Assembly: GCA_900469615.1 (NCBI GenBank)
Contig: UBYA01000008.1
Coordinates: 124,001-188,000, forward strand
DNA length: 64,000 nucleotides
From: Hyphomicrobiales bacterium
Lineage (GTDB): Bacteria > Pseudomonadota > Alphaproteobacteria > Rhizobiales > Rhizobiaceae
Direction of reading: 5' to 3'
The notes under the pieces were generated by a model. That model saw only the letters and a list, made by a program, of their open reading frames with translations. It ran no database searches and was not told the origin of the DNA. Made by a program: the position numbers and the translations under genes. This document shows positions 57,117 through 64,000 of this stretch, piece by piece. The first letter of the stretch is position 1; every line of letters starts with the position of its first letter.

Positions 57117-57656
57117 TCATTGCCTCGCGATGTCAGCCGCGAAGGCAGACCTCGTCATGCTGTAGGAGGCGAATGACTCGTCGTGATATGTGGTCGGCCG
57201 CGACGGCGCCAGGCCGAGCTTTTGCGCGACGCGAATGGATGCGGCGTTTCCAGGCGCGATATCGGCGATGACACGGTCGAGTTTCAGTGTCTGGAAGGCG
57301 TGTGCAAGAACGGGCCTCGCCGCCTCCGTCGCATAGCCCTTACCCCAGGCGAGCCTGTTGAGTCGCCATCCAATCTCGATGTCGGGCCCGATGGCGTCGG
57401 CCGGGATCAGCAATATCCAGCCGAGGAATTGCCTGGGACTTTCCTTGGCGCGGATCGACCAATATCCCAGCCCGTCGCCGAAATCCGCTTCGATCCGTCC
57501 TCTCAGGAAGGCTCGATGCGCGGCGGCGTCCTGCCATGGGCCGGGAATGAAGCGCGTCACCTCCGGGTCGCGATCCATGGCGATGCAATCGTCAATGTCG
57601 ACCATAGTGCGAGGCGCAATCATAAGTCGCGCGGTTTCGAAGCTTGGAAGCGCCAT
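57117..57656 (-). CDS. GNAT-family N-acetyltransferase, RimJ/RimL-like
   Basis: Protein of 179 residues starting MALPSFETARLMIAPRTMVD, the usual entry of the RimJ/L-like group. The acetyl-CoA segment is NRLAWGKGYATEAARPVLAHA and NAASIRVAQKLGLA follows. The target (ribosomal protein or small molecule) is unknown. It converges on the aminotransferase gene 29 bases away. Confidence 0.88.
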   Translation of the reverse strand: MALPSFETARLMIAPRTMVDIDDCIAMDRDPEVTRFIPGPWQDAAAHRAFLRGRIEADFGDGLGYWSIRAKESPRQFLGWILLIPADAIGPDIEIGWRLNRLAWGKGYATEAARPVLAHAFQTLKLDRVIADIAPGNAASIRVAQKLGLAPSRPTTYHDESFASYSMTRSAFAADIARQ

Positions 57657-57727
57657 AGAGATATCTCCACAACTGCCGCTGGCGAAAGATTATCAAAGGG
57701 ACGCTTGAACTCAATACAGCTTCAGTG

Positions 57728-57751
57728 AATCGCGGCGATAAGGCCGCGATT
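57728..57751. other. Hairpin between the GNAT and MFS genes
   Basis: AATCGCGGC (57728-57736) and GCCGCGATT (57743-57751) form a perfect stem with a 6-base loop but no following U-tract. It may be a weak terminator or RNA stabiliser for the MFS transcript reading leftward. Confidence 0.4.
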
Positions 57752-57791
57752 CCGCTCTGCAATGCCCTGTTTCGAAGGCAGGGGAGACACG

Positions 57792-59021
57792 CTATTCCGC
57801 TTCTTTCCTCGGGCTGACCGACCAGCAATAGACGGCGCCGATCGCCAGCAGCACGCAGGTTCCAAGGAATACCGCGCGCATGCCGATATGGCCGCCGACG
57901 AAGCCGCCGATGACCGGCCCTGCCACCTGGCCGACATATTGCGACGAAATGGAAAGGCCGAGGATGCTGCCGGTGGCCGCATCGGGTACGCTGTGACGGA
58001 TGACGGCGGTGATGCAGGGCAGGAGACCTCCGAGCGCCACGCCCATCAGGAAGCGCAGCGCGATCAATTGCCAGGCCGAGGTCACGAAGGCCTGCGGGAT
58101 GAGCAGCAGGGCGGCGACCGCGAGGGCCGCCGTGATGACGCTCCAGTGGCCGATGCGGTCGGCGAGCTTGCCGAGCCATGAGGCAGACAGGATGCTGCCG
58201 AGCGCCGCAGCGGCCATGACGACGCCGGAGACCATCGTCACCTGCGCATCGGTGACGAATTGCGCGACATAGACGGTGATGATCGGCTCGATCGACATGT
58301 TGGCCAGCATCAGCAGCAGGCCCAGCGACAGCATGGCGATGACGGGGCGCTTGTCGGGAATGGAGGCCCAGCTGCCGCTTGCCTTCGCGGCCTTTTTCCG
58401 GGCCGTGGATTTCTCTTCCTTGATCAGGAAGGTCGTTGCCAGGAAAGTGAAGAAGATCACGCCGCCGGCCAGCAGGAAGGTGCCGCGGATGCCGATTATC
58501 GGCGGCAGCGCGCCGCCGATCAGCGGTCCAACGAGGTTGCCTGCCATGATGCCGGCCGACAGCGTGCCCAGCGCCCAGGCCGAGCGATGCTTCGGCGTCT
58601 GCGCTGCGACCAGCACCATCGATCCCGACGCATAACCGCCGGCAAGGCCGGTGAAGAGGCGCAGCCCCACCAGCTGCCAGACATTGCCGGCCATGCCCAT
58701 CAGCGAAATGGCGATCGTCATGCCGAGGCTGGCGCGCACCAGCATCAGCTTGCGGCCGTAGATATCGCCGAGCCGCCCCCAGAGCGGCGCGACGAAGGCG
58801 GCGGCAAAGAAGGTGGCGCCGTAGGCGATGCCGGACCATTGCACGATCGCCGCTTTGTCGGTGACGCCGAGTTCCTCGACATAGAGCGGCAGGAAGGGAA
58901 GCAGCAGCGTCATCGCCACGATGGTCGTAAACGAGCCGACGAGGCAGATGATCAGGTTTCGCATCCAATGTGCGGTTTCCGGTTCGGCCGGTGCGGCTGC
59001 ATCCCATCTGGTCTCGGTCAT
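57792..59021 (-). CDS. MFS transporter
   Basis: Protein of 409 residues with 12 predicted membrane segments. MFS motif A is APLWGRLGDIYGRK, and WLGKLADRIGHW is its repeat in the second half. It is drug-exporter-like (LGTLSAGIMAGNLVGPLIGG); the substrate is unknown. It overlaps the PEBP gene upstream by four bases (ATGA), so the two are co-translated. Confidence 0.88.
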   Translation of the reverse strand: MTETRWDAAAPAEPETAHWMRNLIICLVGSFTTIVAMTLLLPFLPLYVEELGVTDKAAIVQWSGIAYGATFFAAAFVAPLWGRLGDIYGRKLMLVRASLGMTIAISLMGMAGNVWQLVGLRLFTGLAGGYASGSMVLVAAQTPKHRSAWALGTLSAGIMAGNLVGPLIGGALPPIIGIRGTFLLAGGVIFFTFLATTFLIKEEKSTARKKAAKASGSWASIPDKRPVIAMLSLGLLLMLANMSIEPIITVYVAQFVTDAQVTMVSGVVMAAAALGSILSASWLGKLADRIGHWSVITAALAVAALLLIPQAFVTSAWQLIALRFLMGVALGGLLPCITAVIRHSVPDAATGSILGLSISSQYVGQVAGPVIGGFVGGHIGMRAVFLGTCVLLAIGAVYCWSVSPRKEAE

Positions 59022-59704
59022 TTCTCGGCCTTTGCATTCAATGTGTAAAACAGCTCCCGGCTGCCCGAGGCCAGGATATGACCCTTCGCGGCGGCGAGCA
59101 GGTCGGCGCGGGTGAACAGGTCGGGAAGCTTCAGCTGCTCGACATCGAGCGCATAGACGGTGACGTGGTAGCTGTGAGCGCGCGCGTCATTCCAGGGTGG
59201 GCATGGGCCCTTATAGCCGCCATGCGGCCCGTCCTTCAAGTTGCCGCCGCCGGCACCGTTCTGGCCGCGGCGTCCGTAGGCGGTACGTTCGAGCGGCAGG
59301 CCGCCGGGCGGAGGGGCGTTTCCATCCGTGCCTTCGGCAAGGCTGGTGCGCGACGCAGGGATGTCGGCCAGTACCCAATGGACGAATTCCATCCGCTTGA
59401 AATCCTTCGGGATCGGCTTGTCGGCCTTGTTGAACAGCGAGAAATCCGCGGGAACGTCGGGATCGACCATGGTCAGCGCGTAGGAACGCGTGCCCTTCGG
59501 CCCCTTCGACCACGACACGGCCAGGCTCTTGTTGGGTCCTGGCGCCGACTTGTCTGACGATGTCGAAATGCAGGAGGCGTTTTCCGGCAGCAGCATCCGG
59601 CCGTTGCTCTTTGCGAACGTCACCTTGAGATCGGCCGATAGGGCCGGCGTGGCGACGGCTACTGCAATGACGAAGGCGTTCAGAACATTGAGCATGGTTT
59701 TCAT
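59018..59704 (-). CDS. YbhB/YbcL-type PEBP protein, exported
   Basis: Protein of 228 residues with a Sec signal peptide (LNAFVIAVAVATPALSADL, cleavage after ALSA). The PEBP domain has TMVDPDVPAD, FVHWVLADIP, GGYKGPCPPWNDARAHSYHV (ligand pocket, quoted in part) and VTVYALDVEQL. The role of bacterial PEBP proteins is unsettled. It is coupled by four-base overlap to the MFS transporter downstream. Confidence 0.88.
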   Translation of the reverse strand: MKTMLNVLNAFVIAVAVATPALSADLKVTFAKSNGRMLLPENASCISTSSDKSAPGPNKSLAVSWSKGPKGTRSYALTMVDPDVPADFSLFNKADKPIPKDFKRMEFVHWVLADIPASRTSLAEGTDGNAPPPGGLPLERTAYGRRGQNGAGGGNLKDGPHGGYKGPCPPWNDARAHSYHVTVYALDVEQLKLPDLFTRADLLAAAKGHILASGSRELFYTLNAKAEK

Positions 59705-59811
59705 GGTGTTGCCCTTTCACATTATGGCTCCAGCGACCTTTCGAGAGCAGGATCTAACAAATTCGTGCGGCGCGGCGTGTACCCAAACGCTCAAAATACG
59801 GCCGGAAGCGC

Positions 59812-60627
59812 TCACGCGCTGCGGAGCCGGTCGGCGAAGCGGCGGGGGGAGCGATAGCCGGTTGCAAGGGCCGCCTCGCGCAGCGACAAACCGTCCTCGG
59901 CGAGCAGCGCCGTTGCCAGCGCCACGCGCTCGCTCGCCAGCACGTCGCGCAGGGACGCGCCCTCGCGTGACAGGCGGCGCCGCAGCGTCGCGTTGCTCGT
60001 TCCGAGCTCGGCGGCGATGAGGTCGGCCGTCCAGGGGCGATCCGGCCGCCAGCGCACCAGCGCGCGCACCGCCTCGGCGGTCGTTTCCGGCGAGCCGGGA
60101 AGGGCGCCGCGCATGCCGAGCACCATGAGTATTTCCAGCAGCCTGTGCTCGATGAGCGGAATGGGCAGGTTGCCGGCAGCGATGCCTTCGCCGGCATGCT
60201 CGATGGCGGCGGCCAGCAAAGGCTCCAGCGGCAGGTCGATCTGCGATGCGGTTTGGGCCGGCGGAAAGGCTTTTGCGGCCCGCCGCACCAGTTCCTCGGG
60301 AAAGGTAATGAAGATTGCCCGATAGACGCCGGTCTGCGGGTCGGGGTCGTTCACGACATCGCCGCTCCAGCCGGCCGGCAGCACGATCGCCGTGCCGGCC
60401 GTAAAATGCCGCTGCCGTCCCATGCTGACGATCTCCTTCGAGCCTTCCAGCACCGCGACGATCGAAACCTGTGAAAAGGCCGAGCCGGCAATGCGTTCGC
60501 GCTCGCGCGTCACGAAGGTGAAGAGCGTCGAGTAGCTGCCGGTGCCGCTCGGCGCGGCTGCCGGGCGGTTGTCCTTGGCCGCCAGGCGGCGCAATTTTTC
60601 CAAGATGTGATGATGAGCCTCGGACAC
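59812..60627 (-). CDS. AraC-family regulator, GTG start
   Basis: Protein of 271 residues with an N-terminal cupin-like sensing domain (FTAGTAIVLPAGWSGDVVNDP) and a C-terminal double helix-turn-helix (WTADLIAAELGTSNATLRRRL, quoted to its recognition helix; LSLREAALATGYRSPRRFADR). No ATG lies at the domain start; the GTG at 60627 has AGGAAG eight bases upstream and fits. It is divergent from the NTF2-like gene, which may be a target. Confidence 0.85.
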   Translation of the reverse strand: MSEAHHHILEKLRRLAAKDNRPAAAPSGTGSYSTLFTFVTRERERIAGSAFSQVSIVAVLEGSKEIVSMGRQRHFTAGTAIVLPAGWSGDVVNDPDPQTGVYRAIFITFPEELVRRAAKAFPPAQTASQIDLPLEPLLAAAIEHAGEGIAAGNLPIPLIEHRLLEILMVLGMRGALPGSPETTAEAVRALVRWRPDRPWTADLIAAELGTSNATLRRRLSREGASLRDVLASERVALATALLAEDGLSLREAALATGYRSPRRFADRLRSA

Positions 60628-60804
60628 TGCGATGGCTTCCTGCTGATATGGGGGTATTCTGGAGTTTGGACCACGCGGGCACCGATGCCAAGCCCGCAAA
60701 GCGCCTTGGCGGTTCGCCTGTTTCGCACTATAAACCGATTGCGCTTTGAAATCAGTTGTTGCCGGGTACTCGAAACCGTCCGTTTGCAAAGGAGGAGAAA
60801 CATC

Positions 60805-61149
60805 ATGAATTCCCTCGAAAATGCACGTTGCGACACGGTCCGCCGCCTGTTCGCCGCCTATGTGGCGCAGCACCCCGACCTCGTCGAGCCGATGCTGGCG
60901 CTGGATTTTACCTTTTCCAGCCCGCGTGACGACCATATCGACCGGAAGCGATATTTCGAGCGTTGCTGGCCGAAGGAGAAAGTCTTTCGCGACATTCACA
61001 TCGAGCATCTGGTGGCTGACGGCAACGATGTCATCGTCAGCTACCGCGCCGAGAAGATGGATGGCGGCAGTTTTCGCAATGTCGAACTGATCCACTTCGC
61101 CGGCGATCGTATCGCCGAGGTGAACGTCTATTTCGGACGCAATCTGTAA
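60805..61149 (+). CDS. SnoaL/NTF2-like protein
   Basis: Protein of 114 residues with the NTF2-like fold: RRLFAAYVAQHPDLVEPML, DFTFSSPRDDHIDRKRYFER, IHIEHLVADGNDVIVSYRAE and IAEVNVYFGRNL. A strong GGAGGAGA precedes the ATG at 60805. It is probably a small ligand-binding or isomerase-like protein; the function is unknown. It is divergent from the AraC regulator. Confidence 0.85.
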   Translation: MNSLENARCDTVRRLFAAYVAQHPDLVEPMLALDFTFSSPRDDHIDRKRYFERCWPKEKVFRDIHIEHLVADGNDVIVSYRAEKMDGGSFRNVELIHFAGDRIAEVNVYFGRNL

Positions 61150-61151
61150 GA

Positions 61152-61203
61152 TAATTCGACGCGCGGTCCGTGGCGGTTTCCCGTCTGGAATCGCGCGGGA
61201 TGA
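61152..61203 (-). repeat. Possible highly degenerate copy of the dispersed repeat
   Basis: GGCGGTTTCCCGTCTGGAAT and CGCGCGG resemble the inverted core of the copy at 19085 (GCGGTTTTCCGTTCGGAATT). The ends cannot be defined. Confidence 0.3.
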
Positions 61204-61211
61204 AAGCGGGC

Positions 61212-61868
61212 TCAGCCAGCCGCGATCTTCGCCCTTGCCGCCGCGAGCGCGGTCGTCGGTCCGCTCATCGGCTTCGGATAGCCTTCCGCAAGCAGATGCA
61301 TCGCATCGGTCATCGAGGCTTGCGCAAACGCGATCGTAGCGGGACCTTCGTCATGCGTCGCCTTGACCGCATCGGCTACGGCTGCAAGATAGGCCGAGAG
61401 GTTGCCCGCCCGGAAATGCGCCCATGCGCCCGGCACCAGCCGAACCTCGATCTCGACCCCCGTTGCCCTTGCCGCGGCATCGAACAGGGCAGTGGTCGGA
61501 GCGATGGTCGTTTCGACCGTGCAGAGGACGACGACCTTGCTGCCGTCCTTAACGGCTTCGTCTGCGAGCGCCGCGTCCGCGCGGATGATCGGCGCCGCAG
61601 CGCCGGCAGCGGCTTCCGTTGCTGCCGGACCGAGGGTCGAGCAATTGAGCACGACCGCATCGGCATCCTCGGCCAGATGCCGGAGCAAGGCGGCCGTTTC
61701 CCCAGCAATCTCCGCCGTTAAATGCCCCGCCTCCTCGGCAGCACGAAGAAGGTCGGCGCGGACATGATGACGCAACGTTCCGGCCGGCAGCCCGAGGGTC
61801 TTCGCCGCCGCTTCATAGACCGCAATGTTGCTTTCGGCGGTGTGCAGGCAGGCTATCGTCACAGGCAT
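61212..61868 (-). CDS. Asp/Glu/hydantoin racemase-like protein
   Basis: Protein of 218 residues of the aspartate/glutamate racemase superfamily: IACLHTAESNIAVYEAA at the N-terminus and VVLNCSTLGPAATEAAAG with the first catalytic-type cysteine. The second half has ATIAFAQASMTDA where family members usually show a cysteine (GCAS-like), so a two-base racemase mechanism is unlikely. It may act as an isomerase or decarboxylase-like relative. It stands alone, convergent to the NTF2-like gene and divergent from the superoxide dismutase gene. Confidence 0.8.
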   Translation of the reverse strand: MPVTIACLHTAESNIAVYEAAAKTLGLPAGTLRHHVRADLLRAAEEAGHLTAEIAGETAALLRHLAEDADAVVLNCSTLGPAATEAAAGAAAPIIRADAALADEAVKDGSKVVVLCTVETTIAPTTALFDAAARATGVEIEVRLVPGAWAHFRAGNLSAYLAAVADAVKATHDEGPATIAFAQASMTDAMHLLAEGYPKPMSGPTTALAAARAKIAAG

Positions 61869-62132
61869 TCCTCACCATGGCGGAAAATCGGGAACCTTGT
61901 CTCGGCGTCCGGCTTTGCCGGCATTCCGAAACGGCGTTCGTCTATGTATGCGGGCATCATCGTATGCAGGAAGATAAATTTCTAAGTCTATGCTATACCC
62001 AATTGAAAAATAGGGCAATTTTTGCTCCCGCATGCAACTTTTTTGGCATGTCGCCGGTTGCTCTTCCAGGCGACCGCTCCTATGTTCCGGTTCACCTGCC
62101 GACGCAATTTTTTGCCAAGAGGAGATATGACC

Positions 62133-62735
62133 ATGGCTTTCGTATTGCCTGAACTTCCTTATGATTACGATGCACTTTCGCCCTTCATGTCGCGTGAGAC
62201 GCTCGAATATCACCACGACAAGCACCACAAGGCCTATGTCGATAACGGCAACAAGCTCGCCGCCGAAGCAGGTCTTGCAGATCTTTCGCTCGAAGAGATC
62301 ATAAAGAAGTCTTTCGGCACCAATGCCGGCCTCTTCAACAATGCAGCCCAGCACTACAACCACATCCATTTCTGGAAGTGGATGAAGAAGGGCGGCGGCG
62401 GCAACAAGCTGCCGGGCAAGCTCGAAGCAGCGTTTGCTTCCGATCTCGGCGGCTATGACAAGTTCAAGGCCGATTTCGCCGCTGCCGGCGCCACGCAGTT
62501 CGGCTCGGGCTGGGCATGGGTTTCCGTCAAGAACGGCAAGCTGGAAATCTCCAAGACCCCGAACGGCGAAAACCCGCTCGTTCACGGTGCGAACCCGATT
62601 CTCGGCGTCGACGTATGGGAACACTCCTACTACATCGACTACCGCAACCTGCGTCCGAAGTATCTCGAAGCCTTCATCGACAGCCTGATCAACTGGGACT
62701 ATGTCCTCGAGCGCTACGAAGCCGCGACCAAGTAA
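62133..62735 (+). CDS. sodB: Superoxide dismutase, Fe/Mn family
   Basis: Cytoplasmic enzyme of 200 residues. Metal ligands are His27, His77, Asp160 and His164 (EYHHDKHH, HYNHIHFW, DVWEHSYY). Gln73 in NNAAQHYNH and the absence of the late glutamine of Mn enzymes (TPNGENP) point to the Fe-type, possibly cambialistic as reported for rhizobial enzymes. The ATG at 62133 has GAGGAG nine bases upstream; ATG at 62127 is too close. Confidence 0.94.
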   Translation: MAFVLPELPYDYDALSPFMSRETLEYHHDKHHKAYVDNGNKLAAEAGLADLSLEEIIKKSFGTNAGLFNNAAQHYNHIHFWKWMKKGGGGNKLPGKLEAAFASDLGGYDKFKADFAAAGATQFGSGWAWVSVKNGKLEISKTPNGENPLVHGANPILGVDVWEHSYYIDYRNLRPKYLEAFIDSLINWDYVLERYEAATK

Positions 62736-62758
62736 GGTTGCCGTACAGGCTGGCTATC

Positions 62759-62794
62759 GCACCCGGCGTCTTTATGACGTCGGGTGTTTTCTTG
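62759..62794 (+). terminator. Rho-independent terminator after sodB
   Basis: CACCCGGCGTC and GACGTCGGGTG form a stem with one mismatch and a 5-base loop, followed by TTTTCTT, about 25 bases after the sodB stop. Confidence 0.82.
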
Positions 62795-62849
62795 TCCGGT
62801 AACCCCTCGTAATCTATCCATGTGCCGCTTGCCGGTCCAAGGAGACCAA

Positions 62850-63692
62850 ATGCCGTCCACACCGCTCTTCCGCTTTGGTGTCGTCGCCGATCCGCAATAT
62901 GCCGATCTTGAACCCAATCTGATCCTCGATCGCTATCCCGCAAACAGCCTCGTCAAGCTTCGTGAGGCGATAGAGGAATTCAACCGGCACGACCTCGCTT
63001 TCGTCGTCACGCTCGGCGATATCATCGATCGCGAGTGGAGGAGCTTCGATGCCGTCCTGCCCGTTTACGAGACGTTGCGCCACCGCACCTATTTCCTGCT
63101 CGGCAATCACGATTTCGCCGTGGCGCCCGACCATCTCGGCACCGTGGCGGCGCGGGTGGGCATGGCATCGGCCTATTACGATTTCGGCCATTCAGGCTAT
63201 CGGTTCATCGTGCTGGACGGTAACGAGATCAGTGTCTTCGCGCCGCCGGAAGGCGATCCTCGACGGGAGGAGGCGAGGGCGCTCATGAAGGCGCTGGAAA
63301 GCGCCGGCGCACCCAATGGCCAGCGCTGGAACGCGGCCATCGACGATACTCAGTATGACTGGCTTGTCGCCAAACTGCGCGAGGCGAAGGCGTCCGGCGA
63401 GAAGGTCGTGGTCATGAACCATTACCCGGTCTTCCCGGAAAATACCCACAATGCCCTGAACAGCGCCCGCATGCTGGAACTCCTGGCGGCGCACGATCAT
63501 GTCGTCGCCTATTTCAGCGGTCATAACCACGCCGGTAATTTCGGGATTGCCGACGGAACCTATTTCGTCAATTTCATGGGCATGGTCGATACCATCGACA
63601 GCAACGCCTATGCTATCGTCGATGTATACGAGGATCGGCTCGAGATCGCTGGCTTCGGGCGCGAGGCGAGCAGGACATTGGCTTTGCGCTGA
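62850..63692 (+). CDS. Metallophosphatase, ADPRibase-Mn-like
   Basis: Calcineurin-like phosphoesterase of 280 residues. FGVVADPQYAD (Asp14, Gln16), GDIID (56-60), GNHD (85-88), MNHYPVFPE and SGHNHAGNFG complete the metal sites. The Gln in ADPQYAD and the RYPANSLVKLREAI stretch match the Mn-dependent ADP-ribose/CDP-alcohol diphosphatase group (Nbla03831-like). AAGGAG lies eight bases before the ATG at 62850. Confidence 0.85.
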   Translation: MPSTPLFRFGVVADPQYADLEPNLILDRYPANSLVKLREAIEEFNRHDLAFVVTLGDIIDREWRSFDAVLPVYETLRHRTYFLLGNHDFAVAPDHLGTVAARVGMASAYYDFGHSGYRFIVLDGNEISVFAPPEGDPRREEARALMKALESAGAPNGQRWNAAIDDTQYDWLVAKLREAKASGEKVVVMNHYPVFPENTHNALNSARMLELLAAHDHVVAYFSGHNHAGNFGIADGTYFVNFMGMVDTIDSNAYAIVDVYEDRLEIAGFGREASRTLALR

Positions 63693-63755
63693 TGCTCATA
63701 CGATAGCGCCGGCCTCTGACTGCCGGGATCGGGCCGCCTGACGTCTTGCAGGGTG

Positions 63756-64000
63756 TCAGCCCGCCGCGGCCGAGGTGTCCGTCTGCCAGCCGTTCACCCA
63801 TATCTGCCGCAACCCGTCGCCTTCGCCCTTGAACCGGAGCCCGGTCGGCCGGCAATCCTCGATCCGGTCGCTGCGGAAATTGCGGATCGCCTGGCGCAAC
63901 TCGCACCAGGCGACGATATTGGCCGTTTCGGCGTAATAGATCAGCGCGATCGGCCGGATGATGCGCTCGGTAGCGCGGCCGAGTTCGTCCCGATAGGCAA
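63756..64000 (-). CDS. WYL-domain (YafY-like) transcriptional regulator, 3' end only
   Basis: The last 80 residues are visible, starting AYRDELGRATERIIRPIALI and YYAETANIVAWCELRQAIRN, then FRSDRIEDCRPTG, the typical WYL domain that senses ligands or nucleic acids. The N-terminal helix-turn-helix lies beyond the window edge. It converges on the metallophosphatase gene. Confidence 0.85.
   Translation of the reverse strand, partial: AYRDELGRATERIIRPIALIYYAETANIVAWCELRQAIRNFRSDRIEDCRPTGLRFKGEGDGLRQIWVNGWQTDTSAAAG

Noticed and set aside
57592..59037. 481-codon frame overlapping the MFS gene in another frame
   Set aside because: Arg/His-rich out-of-frame translation; the MFS frame has proper membrane segments and start.
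1..64000. CRISPR arrays, tRNA or rRNA genes, prophage
   Set aside because: No regularly spaced repeats, no tRNA-like CCA/T-loop patterns and no phage structural genes were seen; a tRNA or covariance-model scan was not possible here.

Overview
The window looks like chromosomal DNA of a Rhizobium-group alphaproteobacterium (R. etli/leguminosarum/tropici type). This is inferred from the GC-rich composition, RIME-type intergenic palindromes, a bet operon for choline, CysND plus an APS-type CysH, an asparaginase with the double Ser-Lys pattern of the R. etli enzyme, and a typical mix of LysR, MFS, GST and VOC genes. No rRNA, tRNA, CRISPR array, prophage or complete insertion sequence was seen. Both ends cut a gene: a LysR regulator at the left and a WYL-domain regulator at the right.

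Layout. 0-5 kb: sulfate assimilation (cysH, cysD, cysN) with a divergent Rrf2 regulator. 5-7 kb: a CLC chloride channel. 7-11.5 kb: the choline-to-betaine operon betI-GST-betB-betA with a clear BetI operator, facing an HdeD-type membrane protein. 12-15 kb: an orphan ParD-like antitoxin, an EAL-CBS-GGDEF protein and a quinone oxidoreductase. 15.8-23 kb: an MFS exporter with a cysteine-rich regulator, an asparaginase, a DUF2127 protein, two more GSTs, a YjbR protein and a LysR regulator. 23-33.7 kb: a large leucine/isovalerate degradation operon (2-oxoacid ferredoxin oxidoreductase, isovaleryl-CoA dehydrogenase, both methylcrotonyl-CoA carboxylase subunits, RidA, HMG-CoA lyase, methylglutaconyl-CoA hydratase). 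33.6-40 kb: a Tat-exported beta-helix protein, a nitrilase-family amidohydrolase, a DNA exonuclease and ATP-dependent ligase pair, and a Tat-exported hydrolase. 40-43.7 kb: methylmalonyl-CoA mutase in two subunits. 43.8-46.4 kb: tandem L,D-transpeptidase lipoproteins and Ohr. 46.5-48.9 kb: a complete Xre/RES toxin-antitoxin pair and a MarR/DUF899 divergent pair. 49-64 kb: mostly single housekeeping or accessory genes (VOC protein, HerA-like ATPase, DUF2267, zwf, tam, alcohol dehydrogenase, class IV aminotransferase, GNAT, MFS, PEBP, AraC, NTF2-like, Asp/Glu racemase-like, superoxide dismutase, metallophosphatase).

The catabolic genes share a theme. Leucine and isovalerate carbon goes to acetyl-CoA and acetoacetate, odd-chain and branched acyl-CoA enters through methylmalonyl-CoA mutase, and choline gives the osmoprotectant betaine.

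The least ordinary content is between the genes. Three RIME-type palindromes all sit inside same-direction gene pairs, and one supplies the ribosome binding site of the DNA ligase. A second family of about 106-bp repeats (three clear copies plus degenerate ones) carries CTAG/TAG at its ends, and three neighbouring genes use those ends as their stop codons. Several divergent promoters carry near-perfect palindromes that are good operator candidates.
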